The notes under the pieces were generated by a model. That model was not told the DNA's origin, did not search any database, and worked only from the letters and a program-made list of their open reading frames with translations. The position numbers and the translations under genes were made by a program. Shown here piece after piece: positions 21,250 to 32,365 of a stretch of DNA of 41,238 nt (position 1 is its first letter; each line of letters begins with the position of its first letter). Source of the stretch: Pelargonium nanum (Eukaryota > Streptophyta > Magnoliopsida > Geraniales > Geraniaceae); contig JAYMTF010000284.1 in NCBI GenBank assembly GCA_036897485.1, positions 1-41,238 of the forward strand. Reading direction: 5' to 3'.

Positions 21250-24200
21250 TTAGGAATATTTCTGTAACAAGGCATTCAAGGTTGAATTCTTCTCTTCAAT
21301 GTCTTTAAACTCAATTCTCCTTCCATGACCTGCAAAATCATGCCATTCTTGAATATTTTTTAGTTGTATTTAAAGATCTGAGATAGCTTTTGCATTAAAA
21401 AAAAGGTACATAAAAGATCAAATTTGTTCCCTAAATTTTCATATACGAATTCAATTTGGTTTTTAAATATTTTTTTAACCTAAAATAGTCTATGAACTTT
21501 CAAATATGGACTCAAAATGTGTTGAGCGTGTCACAATATGGATAATTAATCGTTCGCGCGTGTTTTTAGGCACAACAAGAACATGACACAATTGTTAAAC
21601 GTGTTGGATACTCTAACACAAACACGACACGATTATAAAATTAGCAAGACCAAACACGTTTATTTTGTCTTGTGTGTTAAAATACAAATAGTTAGCTCTA
21701 AGTAAAACTGACCTGGTAAGATCCACTTGAAGTCCAACTCTAACAACAGTCTAACACTGTTCAATTGCATGGAAACTGCAAAAACATTGAAAAATGTTAT
21801 AAAGATTTACCAAAATAGTCCTTAAACTATCATGATTCAACCAATTTAGTCCAGCTATCATAATTTGACCAAAATGGTTCGTGCTCTTACCCTCAAGCAG
21901 TTTTATCGTTAAATTTATGAAATAATAAAACTACGAGAAAAGTTAATCCAAACACTCTTTTACTGACCGTACCTGAATGATGATTGTATCTCTCGAAGAT
22001 GGTCATCCCATATTGGGTATTCGCCAAGTGATCTCCAGTGAACAACATTTTGTGCGGCTTGTAGTATAGGCAAACCGATCCCTTCAATCATAATTGACGC
22101 AAATGTTAATTTAATTGGAGTTGATAATTTGAATTTTAAGTCAGTATTGGTCATATCATTCGATGATATGACCATGCTAAGACGCCACTCTCAATGACAA
22201 GGGCCTTTGATTGGACTCAATGTTGTCTTCTAATTTGCCCTCGAGTCCAAACCCCACAATTCCCGGGAGTTTCTCTTTATTAACTCGTATGGATACCCCA
22301 TGACGTCAGACCAAAACTCAAACGAAGAATTCTCGTACGACAACACTCGAATTCTCATGTTTCAAAAAAGGCATGTCACGCCAAGTGCTCTTTCTCTACT
22401 TTGCACTATTCACGGTTTCTTTCACTCGAGTTAGCAACCCCGAGATTGTAGAACAATAACTTTACTGTTGCGTCAAGACTCTCTCTCACAGTAATAAATA
22501 TATAAAAAGAAGAGTGTTAGGGTTTAGGAGCTTACTGAAGAGTGGCCTGGAGTGTGTATGAGCTCAATATCTTGGCCAAGGCTCCATGAACCACTTCCCT
22601 CTAGCTTCATCTCCACATCTCTAGTATTATTTTGAACCTGCAACATCACCATATCAAGCAAATGTCTCAACTAATTAGAGGGGGTAAAAGTTATGGTCGG
22701 GTCGGGTTTCGGTTTTGCACAGATATACCCGGCCTGACCTGAAAATTTTATAACTTGTACAACCCGAATCCGCCTACCCGATTCAAAATGGGTTCAGTTT
22801 CGTGTACCCTTTTGCCAGCTCAGTCAACTTTTAAGCATAAGACAAAAGTTGAAAAGACACCAGAATTAACCAAAACATTACCTCCAGAGAGTGTAGAATT
22901 CTCACACAATTCAATCTCTTGGACCACTTCTCATGATCTGCAACATCATCTCTAATAACCAAAACATAAGTTTAACAAATTTTAAGAGAATTTTGATTAT
23001 GATTATGTATTTGGGTCTAGCCAACCTACTTGTGTGTCAAAAACATGTACTTTGCTCCACCCAATGCTTCGATTCTTCGTGCAAGCGTCTCTGTGTATCT
23101 CGGGCTGCAAAACAAGATAATAGTGCGTGTTTTTACTTTATTAGACTCGTAATTCAGGGTACAACACATGATCTGACACGAGCATGACATGTATTAAGCG
23201 AGTTTGTATGTATCATAATCATATATTCATATCATGTTCATGCTAACTCAACATTTTTAAAAATTGTGTTGGATTCGTGTTTTGTGACTTGTTGAATAGA
23301 ACTGGTCATGATTGAATATAGACGAAAAATATACTCAACCGAACTTAGACCGATCTGGACCGAATGTCGGTCCATCCATTCCATGACCATTTGCTCTCGT
23401 TTCAGTCCATCTCAACACGACGCGAACACGAATCAACGCCTCTAAAACATGCTTACCTGTCTATTAAGATATTTCCTTCTGGGTGAACAATCAAGTAGGA
23501 AGTCGCTCCAAACGAATTCTCCGAGTGATAACCACAATGGTATACGCCCTGAAAGTAATCACTACATTCGATTTTAGCCAAAAAGCCGAGAAATGTATGA
23601 AAGTAATCGCGCATATCAAAGAATTTAAACAGGGCAGCCTCTACAAATTGGTTGTGGACCAAAAAATGTTTGTGTCCTAACCCGAGCACGTTTTGTCAGT
23701 CCATGCTCGATATTATCAAGGTTGGACCCGTGATGACCCGTAGGATGCGCCTCATTTTGCAAATAAAATGAGTCTCAGGCCGGGTTCAAGCCAAATACGC
23801 TCAAACTTTGATCGAATAAAAAATAATGTGTCCTTATCTAGGATCGGTACCATTGGACCAAACCAATGATGGTACACAGGACGTGGCTGTTTTCAAGCAA
23901 AATGTGTCACATGCCGAGTTCAACCCAAGCCCGTTTAAGCTTGGGACTAAAAAGATAAAATGAAAAATATGTATTTATCGGATAACTTTTTATCGGTCGT
24001 ACTAGTGATGACCCACAGGCTGCAAGCCATTTTGCCATGTATTGCCATAGGAAAAACATAATTTCAAATCATGGAATGTGACCAAAATCAATTCATGTAA
24101 CTTACTATGTAAAAGAATGAAACATCATAGAATTGATAACATATGAAAATGCATATTATTACCGGAGCTTTTTGTTCGTCGATTGGAATTGGGAATGTTT

Positions 24201-25882
24201 CGTGAGCTTCTAGAATGTCAGTTGGAGGCTTCTCTGTCCGGATTGAACTCGTTGGACACGCAAGCAATGCCTAAAAAGCACTCACAATTTCAGATAAAAA
24301 TGACCTCAACTCGAAGTTAGTCGGGTCGGGTCCAACATGTAAAACCTCGATTAAACTTGTAGAATGCAATGCATTTTAAGCCTAAAACCTGAAAACCCTA
24401 CACGACCCGACCCTAACAATCCAAACCCCCTTTAGGGTCGGTTTAAGGTTCAACAAATAGACCCATGACCTTAAATTTGTCAGCACTACACGTGCGATTA
24501 CAAAATGTAAGTTCAAACACACTAATTTTGTATCGTGTGTCGTGCTACGACATAATTTGGCCAGCTCTATTATCATATCACGTGACAACAATTTTACTAC
24601 TAAAAGAAACGAGAAAAGTGGAAATGACCTGAAGAGCCTTCAATCTTTCCTCCTGACAAGTCGGTTGTTTGGACACTGCAGACATTCCATCCACTCGTGT
24701 GAAGATTTGCTGAATAAGTGTCAAAATAAATAGCACATGCATCAAAATTAAATCCTTAATCGGTGAGTGAAAAAAGAAACGTATACATTACGGGAAATTT
24801 AACGAACCTTCAACTATTTTTTTTTGAGACACTCACTATTGAACATAATTTCAACATCAATCATTAAAAATTCAATTTTCTCCTAGTACGGCTCCCTCCT
24901 AACTCTATCATTGTAATCCACCAAGTTTGACACGACTTAACTAACACGAGTCATGTTCACAGATCTTTCAACAAAACCGAATTCTAAACAATCGAGCTAA
25001 TCCGAAAAAGTGTCATTGCAACCCACCAAGTTTGACCCGACTTAACTAACTCATCAGCCACGTACCATATGTTTACATACATAGTAACAAAACCGAACTC
25101 TAAACTATTGAACATGTTCGAAGAGGTAGTGTTTTTTATCGGAGCCATCCAACGGCAAGTATCACAATCTATACAAGTATGATCTGATCAAGAAAACACC
25201 ACCACCACCAACAAGGCAACAACAACAACAACAACAAAAACATTAGTTAGAATACGCAGTAACTAGAATAACTGACAATTCATGTCATAATACGGCACAA
25301 AATTAACGTGTACAGACTCACACATTTGTTATCTTATCGTGTTTATAATGGACTTTCAAAATACGCACAGACGACTAATTTATCGTGTTCTGACACGCAC
25401 GACACACATTAAGGATATAATTGTAAAATACTCTTAATATCGTGTCAAACTTGTTGATTCTACCGTGCAGAATATGTTCGATCGTGTTTGCATCAGTCAT
25501 GTCGTGTCAACACGGTACATTTAATTACCGTCTCAAACGTGTTGTGTTTGCATTGGATCGTGCAATACACCACCAACGTTCGTCACAACACGAACACAAC
25601 ACGTATGCACCAATTGTCAACTCCGTTACTAATCAAACAGTAATAAATACAAAAAATTACAAATAAATTACCTACAAAGAACTCTCCATCAACATTCTGT
25701 GTTCGTCTCTCTCTGGCTCTTCTCTGAGTCCCAACAGCTTTAATCACTTTCACTCTCAGACTCTTCTTCGAGATCGGCTTAAACCCTAATCTCAAAATCA
25801 TCGGACTCAAAGCACCGTACGATGAAACCACCGAACCAGACATCAATGGGTTTGTCAAAATTCCCGAGTTTCTCGCTGCCAT
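21250..25882 (-). CDS. 4Fe-4S ferredoxin-like domain fused to metallo-beta-lactamase fold protein
   Basis: Eleven exons on the minus strand: 25672-25882, 25140-25183, 24629-24709, 24163-24270, 23457-23548, 23030-23104, 22882-22951, 22536-22637, 21973-22081, 21713-21775, 21250-21329, totalling 1035 nt (344 aa plus stop). The first 60 or so residues look like a plastid transit peptide. A single-cluster ferredoxin-like motif follows: CIDCDTC at 74-80 with a fourth Cys-Pro at 117-118. The MBL fold has THKDDVADH (202-210), HTPGHSSGSV (255-264), TGDH (276-279) and PGHG (318-321), so metal-site residues are retained. It resembles plant plastid MBL proteins with an N-terminal Fe-S domain; substrate unknown. 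Oddity: after exon 2 the expected donor GT is AT (25138-25139). A downstream donor at 25075-25076 would add 63 nt in frame, giving 365 aa. Confidence 0.88.
21500..21700. repeat. CGTGTT/AACACG-rich repeat (last intron of MBL gene)
   Basis: Words such as gtgttgagcgtgtcac, acgtgttggatac and aacacgacacgatt point to a degenerate non-autonomous DNA element of the same type as those near 20900, 25300, 26100 and 41000. Ends are not definable by eye. Confidence 0.4.
22681..22821. repeat. Degenerate hAT-like MITE (MBL gene intron 7)
   Basis: Runs from gagggggtaaaagttatggt through repeated ggtcgggtcgggtttcgg and acccgaatccgc words to cccttttgccagctc. The right end matches the family CCAGCTC terminus; the left end is decayed. 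Confidence 0.45.
23714..24040. repeat. Degenerate tandem repeat, two and a half units of about 150 bp (MBL gene intron 4)
   Basis: The order gg(a/t)c(c)-gtgatgaccc, cattttgc or caaaatgtg, gccgggttcaa, then aaaataa-tgt and ttatc recurs near 23714, 23840 and 23990. Divergence is high. Confidence 0.45.
24290..24560. repeat. Composite MITE remnants (MBL gene intron 3)
   Basis: Contains ttagtcgggtcgggtccaac, paired cctaaaacctgaaaacccta and tcggtttaaggttcaacaaa words, then ttaaatttgtcagc and a terminal tttggccagctcta. This looks like one or two overlapping degenerate copies of the family with AGAGCTGGCAA ends. Confidence 0.4.
24909..25131. repeat. Two-copy tandem repeat abutting the lost splice donor (MBL gene intron 2)
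   Basis: Copies at about 24909-25013 and 25014-25131 share tcattgtaatccaccaagtt versus tcattgcaacccaccaagtt, then gacttaactaac, then acaaaaccgaa(t/c)tctaaac. The second copy ends 8 bp from the exon 2 boundary at 25140, where the donor GT is missing. Confidence 0.8.
25290..25625. repeat. ACACGA/TCGTGT-rich repeat (MBL gene intron 1)
   Basis: Many inverted words such as tatcgtgt, acacgcacgacacac, gtcgtgtcaacacgg and cgtcacaacacgaacacaac. Typical of the degenerate non-autonomous DNA elements seen elsewhere in the window. No coding sequence. Confidence 0.45.
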
Positions 25883-25919
25883 GTCCGAATTTGTATGTGT
25901 TCATAGCTGTATCGGCCGA

Positions 25920-25948
25920 TATTTATATGGACACACCGGACACGTGTC
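25920..25948 (-). promoter_or_regulatory. TATA-like box and palindromic G-box of the 4Fe-4S/MBL gene
   Basis: On the minus strand TATAAATA (25920-25927) lies 38 bp before the ATG, and the palindrome GACACGTGTC (25939-25948) lies directly upstream of it. The spacing would give a very short 5' UTR, so another start site may also be used. Confidence 0.45.
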
Positions 25949-26039
25949 GGATTCGGCTGCTTGGAATTTAAATAAATTTCGGTATTAATTGTGGATAGAA
26001 AATGAGGAAGATTGGGAAAATTTAGGTATGGGATAGGAT

Positions 26040-26475
26040 TGGGCTGATGATATTGACCTAAAACTTTTAATCGTGTAGCAAAACCCGTGTCGGGTTGAAA
26101 GTTGTTTGTGTGTTGGTATGATCCAACGCAAACACGGTTGCAGGGACCAATGTGAACACCACACATTTAACACTATGACTAAATTAGCCGTATTTACACG
26201 TCCCAATTGACATGTACATGACCAAACATATTTTGCACGATAGAATTAACAAGATTGACACGACACTATTTTACACGTTTGACACATTATTATTATTCAT
26301 TTACAATTATACCCTCAAGTGTGCACGTTGGACGTGTAATGCGCCTCACAACACGACTAATTATTTATGTGTGTTTTTAAAGCCCAACACTCCGACACAA
26401 TTGTAATGTGTGAGAGTCTGAACACGCTAATTTTGTGTTGTGTGTCGTGTTACGACACGTATTGCCACGGTCTTA
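26040..26475. repeat. GTGTCG/CGACAC-rich repeat between MBL and PUB62 genes
   Basis: Fills most of the head-to-head spacer. It has acccgtgtcgggttgaa, gtgcacgttggacgtgtaat, gtgttgtgtgtcgtgttacg and acgacacgtatt words and several near-palindromes. Probably one or two old MITE-like insertions. Confidence 0.45.
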
Positions 26476-26829
26476 ATTAATGACGTCATAATACTTAACT
26501 GTGATAAAAAAAACTAGCAACACCTTTTCTTTCACAAAGTCTCTCTCCTCCTTTGCTTGAGTTGTTTTTCTTCCTCTGACCAGATAGAAAATTTTCTCAA
26601 AAACCCCATAAAAACCCTAAAAAACACCAAATTTTCCCGAGAAAATTCGACCACTCAATCAAGCTCGCCACCGTACATTTGTTTTCTCTATCATTCATCG
26701 TATCATAACCAAATTCAATTCCATTTCCACATTTCTGATTTTTTTTATGATCATCACAAAACCCTAACACCAAACCTCCATTGAAGCTCGCCAAATTATA
26801 AATTTTTTCTGGTTTTCAAAGCTTCCAGA

Positions 26830-26931
26830 ATGATTCATGGTCATGATCACGATTCATCAGCAAGCTTCCTCTGCACTGGCGTCGCAGCCGATCCCTCCTC
26901 CAACCTCCGCCGCCTCCACCGCCTCTCTTAG
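26830..26931 (+). promoter_or_regulatory. Overlapping upstream ORF at the PUB62 start
   Basis: An ATG at 26830, seven bases before the main ATG at 26837, opens a 33-codon frame that overlaps the main frame and stops at 26929-26931. It could reduce translation of the main frame or simply be skipped by leaky scanning. Whether 26830 is within the mRNA cannot be seen. Confidence 0.45.
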
Positions 26932-29900
26932 ATCCCCCACACCAAACCCTAACCAGTCGCAGCAGCAGCACCAGCAGAATCACCTACCTTCCTCGCTCTC
27001 TCTCGCTCCGCAGTCCGCGCTGGGCCCCACCTCTCACCGGCAAACGCTCCCGATCGCGTCCGCCGATCATGTGATCGGTACGGTGGCTCCGATCGCCGCC
27101 GCACTCCCGTCCGGCGCGCCTCTCGTGGCTATGCTGGGACCTCTGGGAAGAGTCCGGTTGTCTGACATCGTCCCGTACGACGGAGCCCCCGCGGCACCGT
27201 ACGTGAGGGCGGTGGAGGCGCTCTCGGGGTCGTTGATGACGCACAATGCGGCGGTGATTGAGTTGGGGAGCGAGGACGCCGCTCTGATGCGGTGTGGATT
27301 GGAAGCTTCGAGGTTGTATTTTCGAAGCAGAGCTCAGAGCGTGGGCAAAGGAAGCCGAGGGGTGTATATGTACAGAGCAGGAAGGTAAGGACTCATTTTT
27401 GCTTGAAAATTGTGTTGCTTTGCTTCAAATTTAGCTTGATTACTGTAATTGATTCTATTTAATGGCTCGTTTTGATGAAATTTTGGTGACTTTTGCATTT
27501 TGTCTCTCTAATTGAATGCTACAGCAAATGACACTCAAATATTATTGGTTTCCATGTTGATTTGGCTTGAAGTACAATGCACGCTCAATTTAGTTATGCA
27601 TAATAAAAACACACATGTTCAGTATTGCTGGTTGACTTGCGATAATTTTCTGGCGCGAAGGCTTTTGGAAACATTCTAGGCAAATAGCATAGGGTCAGCA
27701 AGCTATTCAGGGAGATATTTGGATTATTGAGCTGTAGAAGTTCCTATCTAAGAACGTCCAACTATCTGTGCACACATCTAGCAACCTTCTAAACTTCATA
27801 GCACATAGCTTCCAAGCTTCTTCTATAATTATATTCCAATGGTATTCTTTCCTCTTATGTATGACTAGAAATTATTGAAAAGGGGCCTGAAACACAACAT
27901 TGAAAGAAAAAAAAACCCTTTACAGAGGTGAAATGAATACTCTTATCCATTTCCAGAGCTCACTGAAATATTAGTGTTTGGACTAGAAACCAAACTGCTG
28001 CCTTTAGTTTGTTGATCATGTGCTTTTGTGATCCACAATCCATTTCTTTATCGAAGTATTACTTTGTTAATATGATGAGCTTAGATAAACTCATTAAAAA
28101 AACTCTTAAAGTCATCAAATGATTGTGTCGTATACTCAGAGAAGTTCGATTGAGAAATTTTGTATAGATAATACAGTTAGCAAGTTTGTTCTTGTGGCAG
28201 GGCTTTGGAAGATTGGGATTCATCTCCCCCATGCATGGCCGATATTTTTAGATGCATGGGAAAAGCAGCTCGTGCTGCTCTGAGTGCAATTGCAAGATAT
28301 CTTCGTCTGCGAAGCGAGTAAGGATGGTGATATTTGTATTATTTGCTTCTCACACGAGTTTTTACTTGTCCATTTACTACCTTTTTATTTTATTTTCCGT
28401 AACAGAATTCGCTTCTCATATGCAGTGTCTTCAATCATTTGCTTGATGATACACCACTCCCTACTAACGAGGTGTCATCATCAGTGCTTGTTGCGACCTA
28501 CTCTCATGCATCTTTGCAGAATGGAAAAGGGGCTATTGGGGGAGGGAAGCCAACACTGAATGGTGAAGTTGAGAAGGGATTGTTGACATTGATTTCCTCT
28601 GACAGTCCTGGTTTACAGGTGTTCTTCTATAACTTGATGGTCATATCTGATCCTTAACAAGTCTTTAGTTTCTTCTAATTAGGTCGAACAGTTGGCAGCT
28701 ACTATACTGTCACTGGCTCTAAGCCTATAACTGCTTCATTATAAAATCTTATTTGTAATATTTTACCCTTGAAATAATTATTTTGCTTCGTTTGGATCAA
28801 TGTATTTCTCCACTTATATCTCAAGTTGCATTCTTTTGCAGGTTTGTGACCCAAATGGTCGTTGGTACCTAGCAGAGGGTGGATCTGCTCCTGGAGATCT
28901 TTTATTGCTTACAGGTAAGGCACTTAGCCATGCTACTGCTGGCCTTCGCCCTGCTGCCTCTTATAGAGCTGCTCCTGATTACTCAGGCACTGGTGGTGCA
29001 GGAAGGTACTACCTTTAACGGTTATTATGATGCATCTTTCAAGCTTAACTGTTTGGTTCCAACTGAATTTCAAACTTATTTTCAATTATGCCTATTGAAC
29101 TTTCTGTCTTTAGGACATCATTGGCATTCAGGCTCATGCCACAGGGTAATGCTGTGTTAGATTGTTCTCCAATTGCAGCAGCTGGTCATGTTATTCCTCA
29201 GAGTTATGTACCAATATCTGTTAGCCAGTTTATGGACGACCTTTCTGCAGAGGAAGATGTACTATGCAATCGTTCAGATAATCCTACGGTAAGTTGAATC
29301 TTCAAGCCATTTTTTCATGCAGTCACCCACAAAAGATAAAAAATAAGTTAAACAAAGGAGGGCTTGGGGAAACCATTGGTCTACACAATTTCTGTGTGTG
29401 TTTTAGATCGTTTTTATTTTATTTATTATTATCATATCTACTTTTAGGTAGTTAAAAGTTCTAACCTAGACATACCAAAACCCATTTCAATAAAAATTGT
29501 TTATTGCAAAAGGTTTTCAGAACTGCAGCAAAAACTTAATTGTGTGACTATTGTTGTCATCTATCAGGGTTCAGGTTTGAACTTTTGATTTATGTGATGC
29601 ACATGGAGTTTATCAAGGGGATTTTAGCTTGTTCTGTAGCTTGCATATGCCAAAGTGTTTGCAGATGTAGATTTCCATTTTATGTATTACTCTATGTTTT
29701 GAACTTGAAGCATTCATCTTTCTATAAAACATTTAGAGCTCAATTAAGATGTAACTTGATTACATCTTACCCGAATAATTCTTTTTTGTTGATTGGGTTC
29801 TCAGATAATTCGGAACAATTTAACTAAGGAGCCATCATTAAGGAGCGTTCTCTCAGATCCCTTGTCGTGAGTTATTCTGTCTTTGTTGTTGTTGTTTTTG

Positions 29901-30419
29901 TTAACTTGTATGGTTTGTTTTTCGTTTACTAGGTTACATATTTGGAAGTGTCTATTGATTTGGATTACTACCAGACAATCTACTATATATAAATGAAAAA
30001 CATCGATTCTAACCATCACATTCATAACCAATAATCTCTTCATGATTATTTCATTGTGTTGGAAGGAGTAGCAAAATGTTAATTTTTCCTATTAACTTGT
30101 ATATATTTCTAAATTATCCATTTTTTCCGCTGGGTGGTTCATTGCTGCTTTAGAGGTGCATTCCTAGAAGATGCTATGGTGGTTTCATGTGGACATTCAT
30201 TTGGTGGCATCATGCTAAGAAGAGTCATCGAGACGGTATGAGGTTTACTGTTTTGAGATCTGTAGCTTGTTTTGTTTTGCCCTCTTGATGGGAAGAGACA
30301 AGAATCAAAATTACCTTTACTTTGTGTCACAGTCAAGATGTACTATTTGCAATGTGGAAATTGAGACTGGGTCGTTGGTTCCTAACCTCGGTACTTATAT
30401 CTTCACTTTTTGTGTTCAG

Positions 30420-30451
<32 letters not shown>

Positions 30452-32365
30452 TCTGTTAGTTTTATTAATTGGTTTCTTTTGCAGCTCTTAGAGCTGCAGC
30501 GGCAGCTGTGAAGCATGAAGATGATAGAAGGCTCTTTCACAATGCAGCTCTTCGAAAAAGACGGAAAGAAATGGGTGAGCAAACAGATCCAATCAGAAGA
30601 CTAAATAGGGTATACCCCAACTTATTCTCGATACTACTACTGTAATTTGCTCTTTTAACTACCTACAATTAGAAAAAAGAAAATGGGGTGGAGTGTCTCT
30701 TCTCTTCACTGATAAGTGAGTTTACAAGTCTAATGAAGGCATGTCAGAGCCTTAATTACCATTTGTTTGAGAAATAAGCTTAGCTGGGGATTTTCTTGCA
30801 AAATGAGCTGCAGCCCACAGGCCATCACTGGCCCAACCTAAGATTTCCGGGGATGGGCCAACAAGAAGTTGCCCTGTTAGCATACTTGCGTTTTTTCGCC
30901 CGGCTCGCTGGCCCAATTTCCAGCTCTACATAAAGCTATCAGAGTTATTCCTTATGCTAAAGACCTCGTGCATCATTCAAATGAATTTTCATGGTTATTA
31001 TTTAGCTTATGATCAATTCGGAGAAAGTCGCATGAACATGTAACCATTTTCATGATAGGAATTTACGAGTTCTGTACATCTCCTTGTCTACAGGAAAATG
31101 GGGATATTGCAGCAGATGACGTATTGCAGAGGGGTGTGCAGTATCCGTTTTCAGTAAATGAGAAAGTTGTGATAAAGGTGCGACTTACATTTTTACAATT
31201 ACCTTTCACTTCAATTTCACAATTCCATTATATAACAATGGTTAATAGGAGACTGAATTATACAGGGAAACAGGAGGACACCTGAAAAATTTGTTGGAAA
31301 GGAAGCAGTCATCACATCCCAATGTCTTAATGGCTGGTGAGTTGGAGTTATCTGTTTATTTAGTTCTGTCGAAGCTCAACATGTAAATTTCGAAATTATG
31401 CTTATAAAGAACATGGGGCAAATTTTAGATAAGTATCTTGTACTTAACCTCATTTGCAGATAGCTCCCTATACTTTCAGTTTTTATTTATTTATTCTGAT
31501 TTAAATTTGACTAATTTTTTCTCTCATCATGTGTATGACACATGATCTATAATTTTTTCTTCAAAGAACTCATTTTACGTTTACTGGTAAAGTCTCACAT
31601 CATCGGAATGTAAAAGTTGAAAGTATAGGGAATTGTCGCTCAAAAAAAAGTTTAGGGAGCTATATGCAAATATTGCGAAGTATAAGGTATTTATCTGCAA
31701 ATTCCCCCAAAACATATATGCACAATTAGTACATGATAATATACACTAGAGCACATATGCATTGTCTTGCGAGATGCCACCAATTGATGTTGATGCTTAT
31801 ATTCATATGAAGGTTAAACGTAGTTTGTCAAATGTTAATCAGTGAAAAGTAGAACATCATTAACTTCATAACTTGTGTATTTTTGTCATTTTTGATACCC
31901 GAATCTGGTCCAATACCTGATACCTTTAAATTTACGCAATGCTGTCCTTGAACCTTGAATTTATATCCAATATAGAGCTTGCAGTTTAGACCGGGGCTCC
32001 GAAATCCAACCAGCATTTGTTGCGGGTTTGAGTTACATAAAATAGTTAATAGACTATTGATTTCCAGATTTGGTTTATTGTTGAAAAATTGTGAATTGGG
32101 TTGGCAAACTCACACTTGCCCGCAACCACGACCAGAGACCTGAACGGACCCCACCTCTTGGGGGTCGGGTTTAACTTGAAATCCAAGCCCCGACCAGAAA
32201 TCTGAATTGCCGGCTCTAACGTTCTCACCTTTTGGCAGGTATTTGCTTAAGATTATTGGAAGTGGGGAGAACGTTCGTCTCCAATACCGCTCTCTCCGGA
32301 AGATTTTGAACCACGACGCCATGGAGGACCGGTGTCCATCGCAGCAGGAGGCAGAGCCACTGTAG
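26837..32365 (+). CDS. PUB62: U-box domain protein of the PUB62 type (E3 ubiquitin ligase)
   Basis: Twelve exons: 26837-27384, 28201-28317, 28426-28618, 28842-29005, 29114-29288, 29805-29866, 30154-30235, 30333-30390, 30485-30609, 31094-31177, 31266-31336, 32239-32365, totalling 1806 nt (601 aa plus stop). The U-box (about residues 420-490; AMVVSCGHSFGG, then CTICNVEIETG and LVPNLALRAA) is the E2-docking module of plant PUB ligases. It is followed by a basic segment and a C-terminal domain ending EAEPL. The Gln/Pro/Ser-rich N-terminus precedes a region (about 95-370) that follows the 2-oxoglutarate dioxygenase pattern, with EKGLLTLISSDSPGLQV and APGDLLLLTGKALSHATAG, but without the HxD ligands. 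A second in-frame ATG lies at 26843. Substrates are unknown. The last intron has a MITE ending 20 bp before the acceptor. Confidence 0.88.
27385..28200. other. PUB62 intron 1
   Basis: An 816-bp AT-rich intron. No repeat or structured element was recognised apart from a short poly(A) run near 27909. Confidence 0.6.
30433..30451. repeat. (CA)n microsatellite in a PUB62 intron
   Basis: About nine CA units following a short CT run, 34 bp upstream of the exon 9 start at 30485, so it sits in the acceptor-side tract of intron 8. Confidence 0.9.
30781..30928. repeat. Degenerate hAT-like MITE (PUB62 intron 9)
   Basis: The right end GGCCCAATTTCCAGCTCTA fits the family terminus. The left end TAGCTGGGGATTTT is a partial inverted match. 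The interior has ggcccaacc and gatgggccaac inverted words. Confidence 0.45.
31973..32218. mobile_element. hAT-like MITE, 246 bp, next to the last PUB62 acceptor
   Basis: Left end TAGAGCTTGCAGTTTAGACC and right end CAGAAATCTGAATTGCCGGC plus TCTA are inverted repeats with some mismatches. The element ends 20 bp before exon 12 at 32239, so it supplies the region where the branch point of this intron would lie. Confidence 0.6.

Noticed and set aside
25583-25671. Extension of MBL exon 1 reading frame beyond the FFV codons
   Set aside because: A good donor at 25670-25671 and the conserved Fe-S exon starting in phase at 25183 show this is intron.
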